From Alloacidobacterium sp035547425 (GTDB lineage Bacteria; Acidobacteriota; Terriglobia; Terriglobales; Acidobacteriaceae), in NCBI GenBank assembly GCA_035547425.1, contig DASZUU010000031.1, positions 1-64,000 on the forward strand: a stretch of DNA of 64,000 bases, given 5' to 3'. Position numbers and translations under genes: made by a program. Of this stretch, positions 17,379 through 26,059 are shown piece after piece; within the stretch, counting starts at the first letter, position 1; each line of letters begins with the position of its first letter. A model generated the notes under the pieces. That model ran no database searches. It worked only from the letters and a program-made list of their open reading frames with translations, and was not told the origin of the DNA.

Positions 17379-17645
17379 TTGTCGAACCAGACCATCCAAG
17401 AGCGGGTTTTAAAAGTCGTTGCTACCTCGAAACGCATTCCGCTGGAAACTGTGCAACCGGAAAGCACTTTCGAGGCCCTCAATATCGATTCTCTCGATCG
17501 CCTCAACATCCTTTTTGATCTTGAGAGCGAGTTTGAAATCGAGATCAATGACGAGCAGGCAAAGCAGGTCCATAACATTCACGAGATGATCGAAGGCGTC
17601 ACTCTTCTCGTCCAGGCGAAGAACGCCTCCTTACCTGTTGAATAG
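17379..17645 (+). CDS. Acyl carrier protein
   Basis: 88 residues, TTG start with an AAGG ribosome-site core upstream. Four-helix ACP pattern with the phosphopantetheine attachment motif NIDSLDRL; Ser38 is the prosthetic-group site. The protein is acidic and of typical length. It is directly coupled to a ketosynthase gene and faces a convergent pair encoding an alpha-oxoamine synthase and an NAD-dependent reductase. A dedicated ACP next to these is a hallmark of bacterial sphingolipid loci, where it delivers the acyl chain to serine palmitoyltransferase. It is not in a fab/plsX housekeeping context. Confidence 0.9.
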   Translation: MSNQTIQERVLKVVATSKRIPLETVQPESTFEALNIDSLDRLNILFDLESEFEIEINDEQAKQVHNIHEMIEGVTLLVQAKNASLPVE

Positions 17646-17646
17646 C

Positions 17647-18858
17647 ATGCATCGCGTTGTCGTCACAGGCACGGGCGTCGTCAGCCCCTTAGGAAGCAAC
17701 ACTGCCGGCTTCTGGAAGGCGCTGCTCGCGGGCACGTCCGCCATCCGGGAGATTATTGGAGTCGATGCTTCGCAAATCCGTTTCAAAAACGGTGCAGAGA
17801 TTCGGCACTATGTTCCCGAGGAATATTTCGATCCGAAGGATATTCCCTTCATGGACCGCTTCGCCCAGTTTGCCGTACTTGCCGCTCGCGAGGCTATCTG
17901 TGACGCCGGAATCGAATGGACTTCCGACCTGCGTGAATCCACCGCTGTAATTACGGGCTCTTGCCTGGGCGGTCGAGCCGCGGAGGAAAGCGGCTACTGG
18001 GAGCTCTTTCATAACGGCAGAACCCGCGTCCAGCCACTGACAATTCCACTCAGCATGAGCAATGCGGGCGCCAGCCATATCTGCATGCAATTCGGCATCG
18101 AAGGCCCGGCTTATACGGTGTCTACCGCCTGTGCTTCCGCCAGCCACGCTATTGGTCAGGCCTTCTGGATGGTTCGTTCCGGCGCTGCTCCCATGGCGAT
18201 TGCCGGCGGAAGCGAGGCTCCTTTTTTTCTCGGCGGGCTCAAGGCGTGGGAGGCGATGCGGGTGATCAGCAAGGACACCTGCCGCCCCTTCTCGTCCGAA
18301 CGCAGCGGCATGATTTTGGGCGAGGGCGCGGGCATGCTGGTGCTGGAAACGCTGGAAGCCGCCCTTGCTCGCGGAGCACGTCCGATTGCCGAAATCGTCG
18401 GCTTCGGCATGTCGGCAGACGCCAGTCACATCACCCAGCCGCTCGCCGCCGGGCCAATGCGCGCCATGCGCTCCGCTTTACGGGATGCGGGTCTGGCTCC
18501 CGAGCAAATCGGCTATATCAATGCTCACGGAACAGCGACCGAGGCGAATGATCGCATCGAAACAGCGGCGATTCGCTGCACGTTTGGCTCGCATGCCGAT
18601 AAACTCGCTGTCAGCTCTACGAAATCCATGCACGGCCATGCGCTTGGCGCAGCGGGCGCTCTGGAGGCGGTGGCCAGCGTCCTTAGTCTCAGAGACGGCA
18701 TGCTGCCGCCAACAGCCAACTTTCTCTCGGCTGATCCCGCCTGCAATCTCGATGTCATTCCCAATCAGGCGCGAGCAACGGCCGTAGAAGCGTGCCTATC
18801 GAATTCCTTTGCTTTTGGTGGCCTGAATGCCGTTCTGGCCTTCAAAGCTTTTCCATAG
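17647..18858 (+). CDS. Beta-ketoacyl-ACP synthase (FabF/KAS II-like)
   Basis: 403 residues from ATG at 17647, which matches the usual family start (MHRVVVTGTGVVSPLG); a TTG at 17638 overlapping the ACP stop is possible. The catalytic set is complete: Cys162 in VSTACASASH, His294 in INAHGTATEAND, Lys326 and His331 in KSMHGHALGAAG. It condenses malonyl-ACP with an acyl chain. Close coupling to the ACP suggests these two work on the same special lipid or polyketide, perhaps extending or branching the acyl chain used by the convergent alpha-oxoamine synthase. FabF for bulk fatty acids is less likely in this setting. Confidence 0.9.
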   Translation: MHRVVVTGTGVVSPLGSNTAGFWKALLAGTSAIREIIGVDASQIRFKNGAEIRHYVPEEYFDPKDIPFMDRFAQFAVLAAREAICDAGIEWTSDLRESTAVITGSCLGGRAAEESGYWELFHNGRTRVQPLTIPLSMSNAGASHICMQFGIEGPAYTVSTACASASHAIGQAFWMVRSGAAPMAIAGGSEAPFFLGGLKAWEAMRVISKDTCRPFSSERSGMILGEGAGMLVLETLEAALARGARPIAEIVGFGMSADASHITQPLAAGPMRAMRSALRDAGLAPEQIGYINAHGTATEANDRIETAAIRCTFGSHADKLAVSSTKSMHGHALGAAGALEAVASVLSLRDGMLPPTANFLSADPACNLDVIPNQARATAVEACLSNSFAFGGLNAVLAFKAFP

Positions 18859-18859
18859 T

Positions 18860-19855
18860 TCAATCTAGGCTCCTGAGCCAGGCAATGGATCGAGCCACGC
18901 CCTCCTCGAGTGTGACCTGCGAAAAGTTGCCCAGCTCCGAGCCGGCCTTATCGTTAGGAAACTCCTGATCCCTGCCCAACAGAGCGACGGCATGCCGGGT
19001 CAACATGGGTCGGCCCGGCAACGATTTCACCCAGCGGTATGGAGCCTCCATCGTACCGGCCATCGCCATTGCCGCAGCGTACGGCAGGTTTATCCAGGGC
19101 GATTTGTACCCCAGCCCTTCTGCAAGAGCCGTTACATACTGTTTCCAGCTGGCGCTTGTGCCGTCGGTCAGGTTGTAAACCGCTCCTTCTGCTCCGGGAA
19201 GCCATGCGGCGGTAAGCATCGCGTTGATGGCGTTATCAACGTATAGAAAACCGCCCGTGGCGCGTCCTCCATCGATATAAATCATCTGCCTTTTCCGCAG
19301 CAGGTTCGCGATATCGGTAACGAATGCCTTTCCCCGTGGGCCATAGATTGTTGCGGGACGAAACACCGTCACCGGTAGGCCATCTTCTCGCTCTGCTCGC
19401 CAGACTGCTTCTTCCGCCAGAATCTTTGTGCGATTGTAAGGCAGTCCCACATCACGCAGGGAGCCCGTCTCAGGGCAGGGAATTGCTGGATAGCCGTAGA
19501 CATCCGTCGTGCTGACGTGAACGAAGCGCTGGAGCTGACGAGCCTCTCGCGCAGCGAACAGCAGCATTTCCGTGCCCTTGACGTTGCTTTCCAGGTAAAT
19601 TTCCGGGCGAGCCCAGTCAGTCGAGGCAGCCGCGCAGTGGAAGATATGAGTCGCGTTGCGAACAGTCTCCGCCACCGCAGCGCTCTCAGTCAGGCTGCCG
19701 CGAACGACTTGTATGCGCTCTCCAATAAATCCGGAAAGGTGCCGCAGATCGGAATTCGCCCGAGCCAGAACCGTGACCTTCTCGCCTCTCTGCGCGAGAA
19801 CTTCGGCCAGCCGCCCGCCAAGAAAGCCGCTCGCTCCAGTTACCAGCACCGGCAT
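18860..19855 (-). CDS. NAD-dependent epimerase/dehydratase family reductase, candidate CerR
   Basis: 331 residues, extended short-chain dehydrogenase type. Nucleotide-binding GASGFLG at 7-13, catalytic HVSTTDVYG around 113-121 and YNRTK with Tyr140/Lys144. The substrate-binding half differs from sugar epimerases. It begins three bases after the stop of the alpha-oxoamine synthase gene, so the two are co-transcribed. In bacterial ceramide synthesis (Caulobacter CerR) a protein of this family and size reduces the 3-keto group of the oxidised sphingoid product. That specific role is inferred from neighbours; a nucleotide-sugar epimerase remains the alternative. Confidence 0.8.
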   Translation of the reverse strand: MPVLVTGASGFLGGRLAEVLAQRGEKVTVLARANSDLRHLSGFIGERIQVVRGSLTESAAVAETVRNATHIFHCAAASTDWARPEIYLESNVKGTEMLLFAAREARQLQRFVHVSTTDVYGYPAIPCPETGSLRDVGLPYNRTKILAEEAVWRAEREDGLPVTVFRPATIYGPRGKAFVTDIANLLRKRQMIYIDGGRATGGFLYVDNAINAMLTAAWLPGAEGAVYNLTDGTSASWKQYVTALAEGLGYKSPWINLPYAAAMAMAGTMEAPYRWVKSLPGRPMLTRHAVALLGRDQEFPNDKAGSELGNFSQVTLEEGVARSIAWLRSLD

Positions 19856-19858
19856 CCG

Positions 19859-21157
19859 TTAGGCGCCCCGCATCTTCTCGAAGACGTCTAGTGCAAATTC
19901 AAGGTTTTCCCGCGTGTGCGCTGCCGTCACGCAGAGCCGCAGACGCGCGGCCCCCTGGGCTACGGCGGGGAACAATACCGGCGAAACGAGGATTCCGTAA
20001 TCGCGGAGCTTGCGCGCAAACAGAGCCGTCCTGGCGTCGTCATACAGCATGACTGGAATAACCGCTGTTTGCGAAAGCCCTGTATCGTATCCCAGGCTTT
20101 GGAGCCCTTCACGCAGAAACGTTGCATTTGCGCGCAGTCGTGCAACCCGTTCCGGCTCCTGCTCGAGGATCTTCAGCGTCTCCAAAACCGCTGCTGCCGC
20201 CGGAGCCGCCAAGGCTCCCGAAAAAATGAACGGTGCGGCGGAGTGCTGGAGGAAAATCGAGAGACGGCGCGATACGGCTATGAATCCGCCATTCGATGGA
20301 ATGGCTTTCGCGAGCGATCCCGTCCAGATGTCGACATCCTCTGTAGGTATGCCGAAATGCTCGTCGGTGCCTCGTCCGTGGTTACCCAGCACTCCGCTCG
20401 CATGCGATTCGTCCATCAGCAGAAAGCAACCGAATTCCTTCTTCAACGCAACCAACTCCGGCAGCGGACAGATATCGCCGTCCATGGAGAACACGCCGTC
20501 GGAGATGATGAGCGTCCGATTCGCCTCCGGCCCGTTCTCCAACTCATGCCGTAAAGAAGCCATGTCATTGTGATCGAATTTCTGGACCTGCACGCCCGCC
20601 AGGCGGCATGCATCCATCAGGCTGCGATGCGACAGGGCATCGGCAATCACGCGATCAGCAGGCCCGAATAACGCGCTGATTACCGCCAGATTCGCCGCGT
20701 ACCCTGAAGTAAATGTGATGGCCGTTTCTGTCCCTTTAAACTCTGCCAGAGCCTCTTCCGTCTCCTGGTGCAGCTCCAGAGTTCCGGTCAGCAGGCGCAC
20801 TCCGCCTGTCCCGGTCCCGTATTTGCGCACCGCGGCAATCGCTGCCTCATCCACCCGCGGATCCCCGATCAGTCCCAGGTAGTCATACGAAGAAAGCATC
20901 AGCATCCGATGGCCGTTCATCTCCACGATCGGCCCGGACCGCGTGCTCAGGGGAGCCTGAAAAGGGTATGCGTCCAGCGAGCAGGCCAGCGCGGTACTCT
21001 CGAATAGTCTTCGCGCGCGTGCATCGATGAGATCACGTTTCTTATAGCTTTCCTCGCGTTCAGAAGCGAAGTAGTTTTGGAACATCTGCCCTGAGGATGA
21101 AGGGAATGTCTTTTTGGCTGGTTTGGCTGGTTCTTCTTTAATAAGGCGGCTACTCAT
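19859..21157 (-). CDS. Alpha-oxoamine synthase (serine palmitoyltransferase / AONS family)
   Basis: 432 residues, PLP fold type I. DESHASG at 249-255 holds the PLP-binding Asp249 and His252, and SLAKAIPSNGG has Lys284 as the Schiff-base lysine. An N-terminal extension of about 60 residues precedes the family core, longer than in biotin-pathway AONS. Family enzymes condense an amino acid with an acyl thioester: BioF (Ala + pimeloyl), KBL (Gly + acetyl-CoA) or Spt (Ser + acyl-ACP/CoA). With an ACP, a ketosynthase and a CerR-like reductase adjacent and no bio genes in view, Spt is the most likely, but this is contextual. Confidence 0.85.
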   Translation of the reverse strand: MSSRLIKEEPAKPAKKTFPSSSGQMFQNYFASEREESYKKRDLIDARARRLFESTALACSLDAYPFQAPLSTRSGPIVEMNGHRMLMLSSYDYLGLIGDPRVDEAAIAAVRKYGTGTGGVRLLTGTLELHQETEEALAEFKGTETAITFTSGYAANLAVISALFGPADRVIADALSHRSLMDACRLAGVQVQKFDHNDMASLRHELENGPEANRTLIISDGVFSMDGDICPLPELVALKKEFGCFLLMDESHASGVLGNHGRGTDEHFGIPTEDVDIWTGSLAKAIPSNGGFIAVSRRLSIFLQHSAAPFIFSGALAAPAAAAVLETLKILEQEPERVARLRANATFLREGLQSLGYDTGLSQTAVIPVMLYDDARTALFARKLRDYGILVSPVLFPAVAQGAARLRLCVTAAHTRENLEFALDVFEKMRGA

Positions 21158-21397
21158 GAATATTCAATATATCGTGCGGTCCTCATCCTATGGGAAGGCA
21201 AAGTTTGGAGGCGATCGGACGAGCTCCAGGCTAAAAGCCGTGGCCTGAAGTAAGAGGGGCAGGGCATCCCAGCATGGAAGAGGGATGATTCGTAATTATA
21301 CGGAGGAGTTAATAATCGATAAGTTATTTACTTATAAAAGACATTACACGAGCTTCTGAAACAGTACTATGGAAAGCGCAATGTAACGGAGGAACTC
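21158..21397. other. Divergent intergenic region with AT-rich core
   Basis: 240 bases between two divergent genes. The part at 21290-21345 is AT-rich (around TAATTATACGG and GATAAGTTATTTACTTATAAAAG) and probably holds promoters for one or both directions, but I cannot place -35/-10 boxes with confidence. A GGAGGA ribosome site precedes the GlcG/HbpS-like start at 21398. No hairpin or coding potential was seen. Confidence 0.4.
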
Positions 21398-21862
21398 GTG
21401 AATCGATTCTTGATAGCAATTCTTCTGTCGGCAATGACTGCCTTTGCCGGCGATTTGCCAAGCAAAAAGTATCTGGACCTTGCCAACATCAAAATTATGG
21501 TTGCTGCCGCCGAGGCAAAGGCAAAAGAATTGAATGTTTCCGTAACGATTTGTGTCGTGGATGAAAGCGGCAATCTGCTTTTTCTGGAAAAGGGAGAAAC
21601 AGCCTCGCTGAATACAATTCAATTTGCCCAAAGAAAAGCGCGTCATGCGGCTTTTTACGGCAGCCCATCGAGAGAAGGGGCGGAGACGATAAAAAAGGGC
21701 AATACAGAAGCGCTGGCATTTCCTGAATTTTTTCCAAATCAAGGAGGACTGCCAATTAGAGTCGATGGGCAGCTTCTGGGCGGAATATCGGCGAGCGGCG
21801 CTAAATCAGAAATTGACGAAGCCATTGCGCAATCCGGTCTGGATGCGCTGCTTAAGAAATGA
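21398..21862 (+). CDS. Secreted GlcG/HbpS-family heme-binding-like protein
   Basis: 154 residues starting with GTG after a GGAGGA ribosome site. A signal peptide (MNRFLIAILLSAMTAFAG) is followed by the compact GlcG/HbpS fold: a long helix IKIMVAAAEAKAKELN, then VTICVVDESGNLLFLE, then GGLPIRVDGQLLGGISASG and the final DEAIAQSGLDAL helix. Members bind heme or stabilise redox sensing outside the cell; some accompany glycolate oxidation, but no glc genes are nearby. The stop overlaps the start of a methyltransferase gene (ATGA). Confidence 0.85.
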   Translation: MNRFLIAILLSAMTAFAGDLPSKKYLDLANIKIMVAAAEAKAKELNVSVTICVVDESGNLLFLEKGETASLNTIQFAQRKARHAAFYGSPSREGAETIKKGNTEALAFPEFFPNQGGLPIRVDGQLLGGISASGAKSEIDEAIAQSGLDALLKK

Positions 21863-22587
21863 CGTATCCATTGCTGTTTAAGCCGATAGACTTCACATCC
21901 CGCGCTCAATTAGAAGAGCTGATGGATGGCCCTTGCACATATGAAGAATACCGCGCATGTATCCTCGACCTTGAATCGGTAAATCGCCTTCTTGACGGCT
22001 ATCAGCCGATACTCCATTGGTTGTCCTCTCTTGCCGGCTCGCATAATAAGCCGCTACACATTGTCGATGTAGGCTCAGGTGGCGGTGGAATGCTTCGCAA
22101 GCTGGAATCTTCCGCCATATGCAACGAGCATCAGCTGAAACTGGTTGGGATCGACCAGAATCCATATGCGGCACGTATCTCGCGGGAGATATCTTCTCCC
22201 GGCTCTAAAATTTCATGGGTCACGTGCAATGTCTTTTCTTATGCATCAGCCGAGCCGATAGATGTGATCACCAGCTCTCTTTTTACGCATCACCTCTCGG
22301 AAGATGAGATTGTGCAATTTCTCATCTGGATGGAAGCGAATGCGAGACTGGGCTGGTTCATTAATGATCTCCATCGCAGCGCCGTCTCCTTCCATACCTT
22401 CAGGTTGTTAGCCTGGGCCATGAGGTGGCACCGCTTTGTCCGTCACGATGGGCCAGTTTCGATTCGTCGAAGTTTTCGATCTGAGGATTGGCTGCGCATG
22501 TGCGAGGCAGCAAATCTCCCTTTACAGAAAATTGAAATCAGGAAGAATGCATTCGGACGTCTGTGCGTTTCCAGGATCAAGTCTTGA
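21859..22587 (+). CDS. Class I SAM-dependent methyltransferase
   Basis: 242 residues, cytoplasmic. The SAM-binding motif I IVDVGSGGGG is at 68-77, motif II-like acidic end LVGIDQNPYA follows, and ITSSLFTHHLSEDEIVQFL matches the post-motif region of small-molecule methyltransferases of the type found next to polyketide and isoprenoid genes. The C-terminal half (VRHDGPVSIRRSFRSEDW) is typical of UbiE/CrtF-like O- or C-methyltransferases. Substrate unknown. It is coupled by four bases to a secreted heme-binding-like protein, an odd pairing of a cytoplasmic enzyme with an exported protein. Confidence 0.82.
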   Translation: MTYPLLFKPIDFTSRAQLEELMDGPCTYEEYRACILDLESVNRLLDGYQPILHWLSSLAGSHNKPLHIVDVGSGGGGMLRKLESSAICNEHQLKLVGIDQNPYAARISREISSPGSKISWVTCNVFSYASAEPIDVITSSLFTHHLSEDEIVQFLIWMEANARLGWFINDLHRSAVSFHTFRLLAWAMRWHRFVRHDGPVSIRRSFRSEDWLRMCEAANLPLQKIEIRKNAFGRLCVSRIKS

Positions 22588-22696
22588 TAGATACCTGGTT
22601 TCGGTGAAACCTTCTTATCAAAGGCGACCTATTGCTATTCTTTCGCATCAGCATAAAAATGCCGCCGCTGCCTTCGTCCGATTTGAGGGAACATAT

Positions 22697-23152
22697 TTGA
22701 AGCTTTTCCATGTATGGTTCTGCGTCCTGCTGCTTTTATCCACAACAATTGGTGCTCACGGAGCAACATCAGGAATTATCGGTGATTGGGCCGAGCCGAC
22801 CGGCTCTGTGATTCGCATCGCGCCTTGCGGAGCACGGCTTTGCGCAAGAATTGTCTACCTCAGCGCCCAAGCGCCGACTGCATTGGATTCCAACAATCCG
22901 GATGTTTCACAGCGATCCCGGCCTCTATGCGGCATGGTGATCGGACAAGGTTTTCAATTACTCGATTTGGAACACGCAGAAGGCGGATATCTGTATGACC
23001 CGAAATCCGGAAGGACATATCACGGATCGATGCGCCTGCAAGGAGATAGCTTGTACCTTCGGGGATACATCGGGGTGAAGCTCTTCGGGCGTACAGAGAT
23101 ATGGAAGAAAGTTACTCCTGTCGCTCATCCATGCAGCGGCAGGCTCAAGTAG
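22697..23152 (+). CDS. Secreted DUF2147 family protein
   Basis: 151 residues with a TTG start at 22697 chosen because a GAGGGA ribosome site lies just upstream and the resulting N-terminus is a clean signal peptide (KLFHVWFCVLLLLSTTIGAHG). An ATG 261 bases upstream would run over the methyltransferase end and add a non-signal tail. The mature part has the DUF2147 pattern: IIGDWAEP, VIRIAPCGARLCARIVYL, a Gly/Tyr-rich middle and LYLRGYIGVKLFGRTEIW. DUF2147 proteins are small exported beta-barrel-like proteins of unclear role, sometimes linked to envelope stress. The extra Cys pair around 35-40 may form a disulfide. Confidence 0.8.
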   Translation: MKLFHVWFCVLLLLSTTIGAHGATSGIIGDWAEPTGSVIRIAPCGARLCARIVYLSAQAPTALDSNNPDVSQRSRPLCGMVIGQGFQLLDLEHAEGGYLYDPKSGRTYHGSMRLQGDSLYLRGYIGVKLFGRTEIWKKVTPVAHPCSGRLK

Positions 23153-23969
23153 CAGATGTATGGTGCGGTTCCTTTTCGTGCGCAGTCCAGAAGATGGAGG
23201 TGGTAAAAATTCGTGTAAATGCGGGGTTCTGGAATAGCTCCGGATGGTGCCCCATGAAGATGTAGATGTTACGCGCTTTGTAGTGCGGGTTGGTCCAAAT
23301 GACGGGATGGTCGCCCATCCTGATCTTTGAAGATGGCTTGTAGGTGCTTTCATCCACGCTTGCCAGGACGCGCACATTCGGCCGCGGCGACTTACCCCAC
23401 GTATACCACTCTTCCTTTTCGATGACGAACGAGCTGGGAACTCCGGACATAACGGGATGAGATGGATATTCGACAGTGACTGTGCCATCGGCGAAGGTCG
23501 GAATATAAGCGGTGAAGCGAATTCCTCCCATGAACTGTGAGAACCACGGCCACATCTGAAATCCATCGAACTCGCCCAGCAGCGTTGCATGATGAAACCC
23601 GATCCATCCGCCTTTGCCTTTTTCGATATAGCGGATGAAAGCGGCCTGCGCCGTGGGTGTCCAGTTATAGGGTGGGTAATTCAGCTGGATGAAGACCTTG
23701 TATCGGGAAAGAAACGCATCGTTGATGGGCGCAGTGTCCTCGATGTAGTCGACGGCAAAATTATCTTTTGCTGCCAGATGATTGAGCCACGTTTTGGCCG
23801 CTTCGACAAATGGAAGATGAATTCCGCCTTTCTCCGCTAGGACGACAACGCGAAATCGCGGAGTTGAAGGACGCGAACCGGAGGCCCATGCTGCCGCGCT
23901 GGTAAAGAGTGCCAGGACGATAACCAGGCTGCGAAGGCCGGACAAAACACGAATAACTTTCAGGCACAT
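23145..23969 (-). CDS. Secreted ThuA-domain protein (copy 1)
   Basis: 274 residues. The start at 23969 gives a signal peptide (MCLKVIRVLSGLRSLVIVLALF...AWAS) and avoids overlap with the gene upstream; an ATG at 24035 would overlap it by 28 bases. ThuA fold (glutamine amidotransferase-like) with VFIQLNYPPYNW, IEKGKGGWIGFHHATL and a late VIWTNPHYKARNIYIFMGHHPELF. ThuA proteins are associated with trehalose/disaccharide use and are common as secreted proteins in Acidobacteriota and Planctomycetes. Its last eight bases overlap the end of the convergent DUF2147 gene. A tandem paralogue follows at 24008. Confidence 0.83.
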   Translation of the reverse strand: MCLKVIRVLSGLRSLVIVLALFTSAAAWASGSRPSTPRFRVVVLAEKGGIHLPFVEAAKTWLNHLAAKDNFAVDYIEDTAPINDAFLSRYKVFIQLNYPPYNWTPTAQAAFIRYIEKGKGGWIGFHHATLLGEFDGFQMWPWFSQFMGGIRFTAYIPTFADGTVTVEYPSHPVMSGVPSSFVIEKEEWYTWGKSPRPNVRVLASVDESTYKPSSKIRMGDHPVIWTNPHYKARNIYIFMGHHPELFQNPAFTRIFTTSIFWTAHEKEPHHTSAT

Positions 23970-24007
23970 CTTAATTTTGATCTCGCTTTGATAGGTAATC
24001 ACCGTAA

Positions 24008-24781
24008 TTATCGCTGGCCATGTGTTCCAAGCCAAAGCAAAGCGCGCGCGAAGAAAGCGTTTTGCTTTGGATCATCGAAGATTTTGCCGCCGTGCCCCAT
24101 ATTCGTATAGAGCATGCGATAGCGCGTATTTGTCCATGCAACAGGAATATCTCCGCCGGTGAGCGTGTCTTTAAAGCCCAGCGGATAGTTTGCCGGGTCG
24201 AGCGTCATCCATACACGGATGTTGGGATTTTTACGAGGGCTGGGATTCCAACTGTACCACTCATTCGCAGGAGAGACGAACTTTCGCGGAAGATCTTTCG
24301 TGAGAGGAGATGCGGGCTCATCCACATCCAGAGTTGCAGGCAAGGGCGGCCAGCTGTTTCCATAAAAGACTGTTCCAAGAAAATCGGCAAACCATGGCCA
24401 GTCTTCGCGCCGATCCAGAAAGCCGGCGATGTGGAAGCCAAGCCAGCCTCCGCCGTGCTCCATGTAATTCTGAAAAGCTGTCTTTTGAGCTGCGGTAGAC
24501 GGCACATCGTCAAGCCAGACAATTACCTGGTAGTTCTTCAATGTCTCCGGGTTCAACTTGTTCCAGTCCGTGGTGGTCTCGAAGGAGAAGTGCTCTCGCT
24601 GCGAGAGCGCCTGAAAGAAGGAAATAGCCTGATTCGCAAAGTCGACATGGTCCTGTTCCACGTGGGTGGAATAGAAGGCAAGCACATGAAATCTGCTCGA
24701 TTGCGCATACGAGAAACCTGCGCCATAGACAGCGATCACGAGTATTCCAAAGATGCGCATGAGATTTCTCACGGACTTCAC
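24008..24781 (-). CDS. Secreted ThuA-domain protein (copy 2)
   Basis: 257 residues with a GTG start at 24781 selected for its GGAGG ribosome site four bases upstream; the resulting N-terminus is a signal peptide (KSVRNLMRIFGILVIAVYGAGFSYAQ). An ATG at 24805 lacks such a site. ThuA-fold core: VIVWLDDVPSTAAQ, MEHGGGWLGFHIAGF, then VAWTNTRYRMLYTNMGHGGKIF, aligning by eye with the next gene and ending in the same order. The pair is a tandem duplication that has diverged strongly. Function beyond a likely carbohydrate-related role outside the cytoplasm is not clear. Confidence 0.83.
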   Translation of the reverse strand: MKSVRNLMRIFGILVIAVYGAGFSYAQSSRFHVLAFYSTHVEQDHVDFANQAISFFQALSQREHFSFETTTDWNKLNPETLKNYQVIVWLDDVPSTAAQKTAFQNYMEHGGGWLGFHIAGFLDRREDWPWFADFLGTVFYGNSWPPLPATLDVDEPASPLTKDLPRKFVSPANEWYSWNPSPRKNPNIRVWMTLDPANYPLGFKDTLTGGDIPVAWTNTRYRMLYTNMGHGGKIFDDPKQNAFFARALLWLGTHGQR

Positions 24782-24852
24782 TGAGCCTCCAAAGGTAGGA
24801 ACCATCTCTTTTTAGCGTTTGCTAATATATTTCAGGTTTTCGCGTCCTCAAT

Positions 24853-25950
24853 ATGAAGATAGCCATGTTGTATCAGGACAGAAAGTTTCTTTCCCGCATT
24901 CTATTGCCTTGCTGCGCTTTTCTACTTCTCGGCGCGGAGGCGAGTGCCCAGGCTGCGGATGTCTCAGGCAGGCTGATTACCAACGCTGCGCTTGCCGTGA
25001 ACCCGACGACGCATAAGTTATACGCGGTCGATGAAGATCATGATGCGGTGATCGTAACGGACGAAAGTACGCAGCAAACGAATCGGGTCGCGGTAGGCAA
25101 AGGCCCGATTGCGATTGCTGTTCTGCGCGCGCTCAATCGAGTGTATGTCGTTAACACCGACAGTAATTCGATCAGCGTGATCGACGGTAAGCAGGACGTG
25201 GTGATTGCAACAATCCGCGGCGGTTCGCATCCATATACCATTGCCGCCAACCAGAAAACGAATCAGGTGTATGTCGCCTATACATATGACCGCATTCTGA
25301 CCGTGATCGATGGAAAAACAAATGCCGTCCGCAGCCTGGAAACAGGGAGCGCTGACGGAATAGTGATCGATGAGAAGACGAATACGCTGTTTCTCATGAC
25401 CTATGAAGACCCGAATATCCGAATCGTAAATGCCGCGACTGGAAGCATACAGAAAGTTTCAGTCGGCGCGCACATCTGGGGGATGGCTTTCGATGCGGCC
25501 ACAGCGCGGCTCTATCTGGCGCACACAGCAACCGGCGAAGTGGTCGGCCTTGATGAGAAAACACTGCAACTCACCAGGATTCCGGTGGGGCAGATACCGT
25601 GCGCGCTGGCGCTTGATCCGGTTACCCGCAAGCTTTACGCCGTGAATTATGGCGACCGCACGTTAAGCGTTATCGATATGGATCAGAATAAAGTGACGTC
25701 GGTGCTCGTCGTGGGCGATCATCCGCAAGCAATCGTTGCCGACGTTCGCAGAAATCGTATCTATGTCGCAAACGTGCATGGCAACAGCGTGACGGTTATC
25801 GACGGCTCGGAGAACAAGGTCATCGGAACATATGAAGCAGCGGGCCATCCTTATGCGCTTGCCATCGATGAGCATACATCCCAGATCTATGCAGCCATTT
25901 ATGAGAAGGCAGCTTTTGTGCAAGTGCATGCGACAACCGATGCCCGTTAA
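24853..25950 (+). CDS. Secreted YVTN/YncE-like beta-propeller protein
   Basis: 365 residues. A signal peptide (around residues 5-32, ILLPCCAFLLLGAEASAQA) is followed by about seven repeats of roughly 40 residues with the YVTN pattern, for example NRVYVVNTDSNSISVIDGK, RKLYAVNYGDRTLSVIDMD and NRIYVANVHGNSVTVIDGS. The repeats should fold as a seven-bladed propeller. Proteins of this kind bind partners, surface polymers or DNA (YncE). Likely periplasmic or surface-bound. The start may be the ATG at 24865. It converges with the aldo/keto reductase gene across a strong terminator. Confidence 0.85.
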   Translation: MKIAMLYQDRKFLSRILLPCCAFLLLGAEASAQAADVSGRLITNAALAVNPTTHKLYAVDEDHDAVIVTDESTQQTNRVAVGKGPIAIAVLRALNRVYVVNTDSNSISVIDGKQDVVIATIRGGSHPYTIAANQKTNQVYVAYTYDRILTVIDGKTNAVRSLETGSADGIVIDEKTNTLFLMTYEDPNIRIVNAATGSIQKVSVGAHIWGMAFDAATARLYLAHTATGEVVGLDEKTLQLTRIPVGQIPCALALDPVTRKLYAVNYGDRTLSVIDMDQNKVTSVLVVGDHPQAIVADVRRNRIYVANVHGNSVTVIDGSENKVIGTYEAAGHPYALAIDEHTSQIYAAIYEKAAFVQVHATTDAR

Positions 25951-26011
25951 GTGAGCCGTCTGAATTCCTGCCTGGAGCTCTTTAAGCCTGATGCATGTTC
26001 AGCTCCCGAAG

Positions 26012-26042
26012 AAAAAGCGCCGCAATTTTTGCGGCGCTTTTC
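26012..26042. terminator. Bidirectional rho-independent terminator
   Basis: An inverted repeat AAAGCGCCGCAA / TTGCGGCGCTTT with a tiny T-rich loop, flanked by A-rich sequence on the left and T-rich on the right, lies between the convergent propeller gene and aldo/keto reductase gene. Both strands end in a T run, so it can stop transcription from both sides. Confidence 0.9.
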
Positions 26043-26059
26043 CATAGGCACAGATGGCT

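Noticed and set aside
24020..24784. A 254-codon open frame on the plus strand
   Set aside because: Antisense to the second ThuA gene, which has a signal peptide and ThuA motifs; this frame has none.
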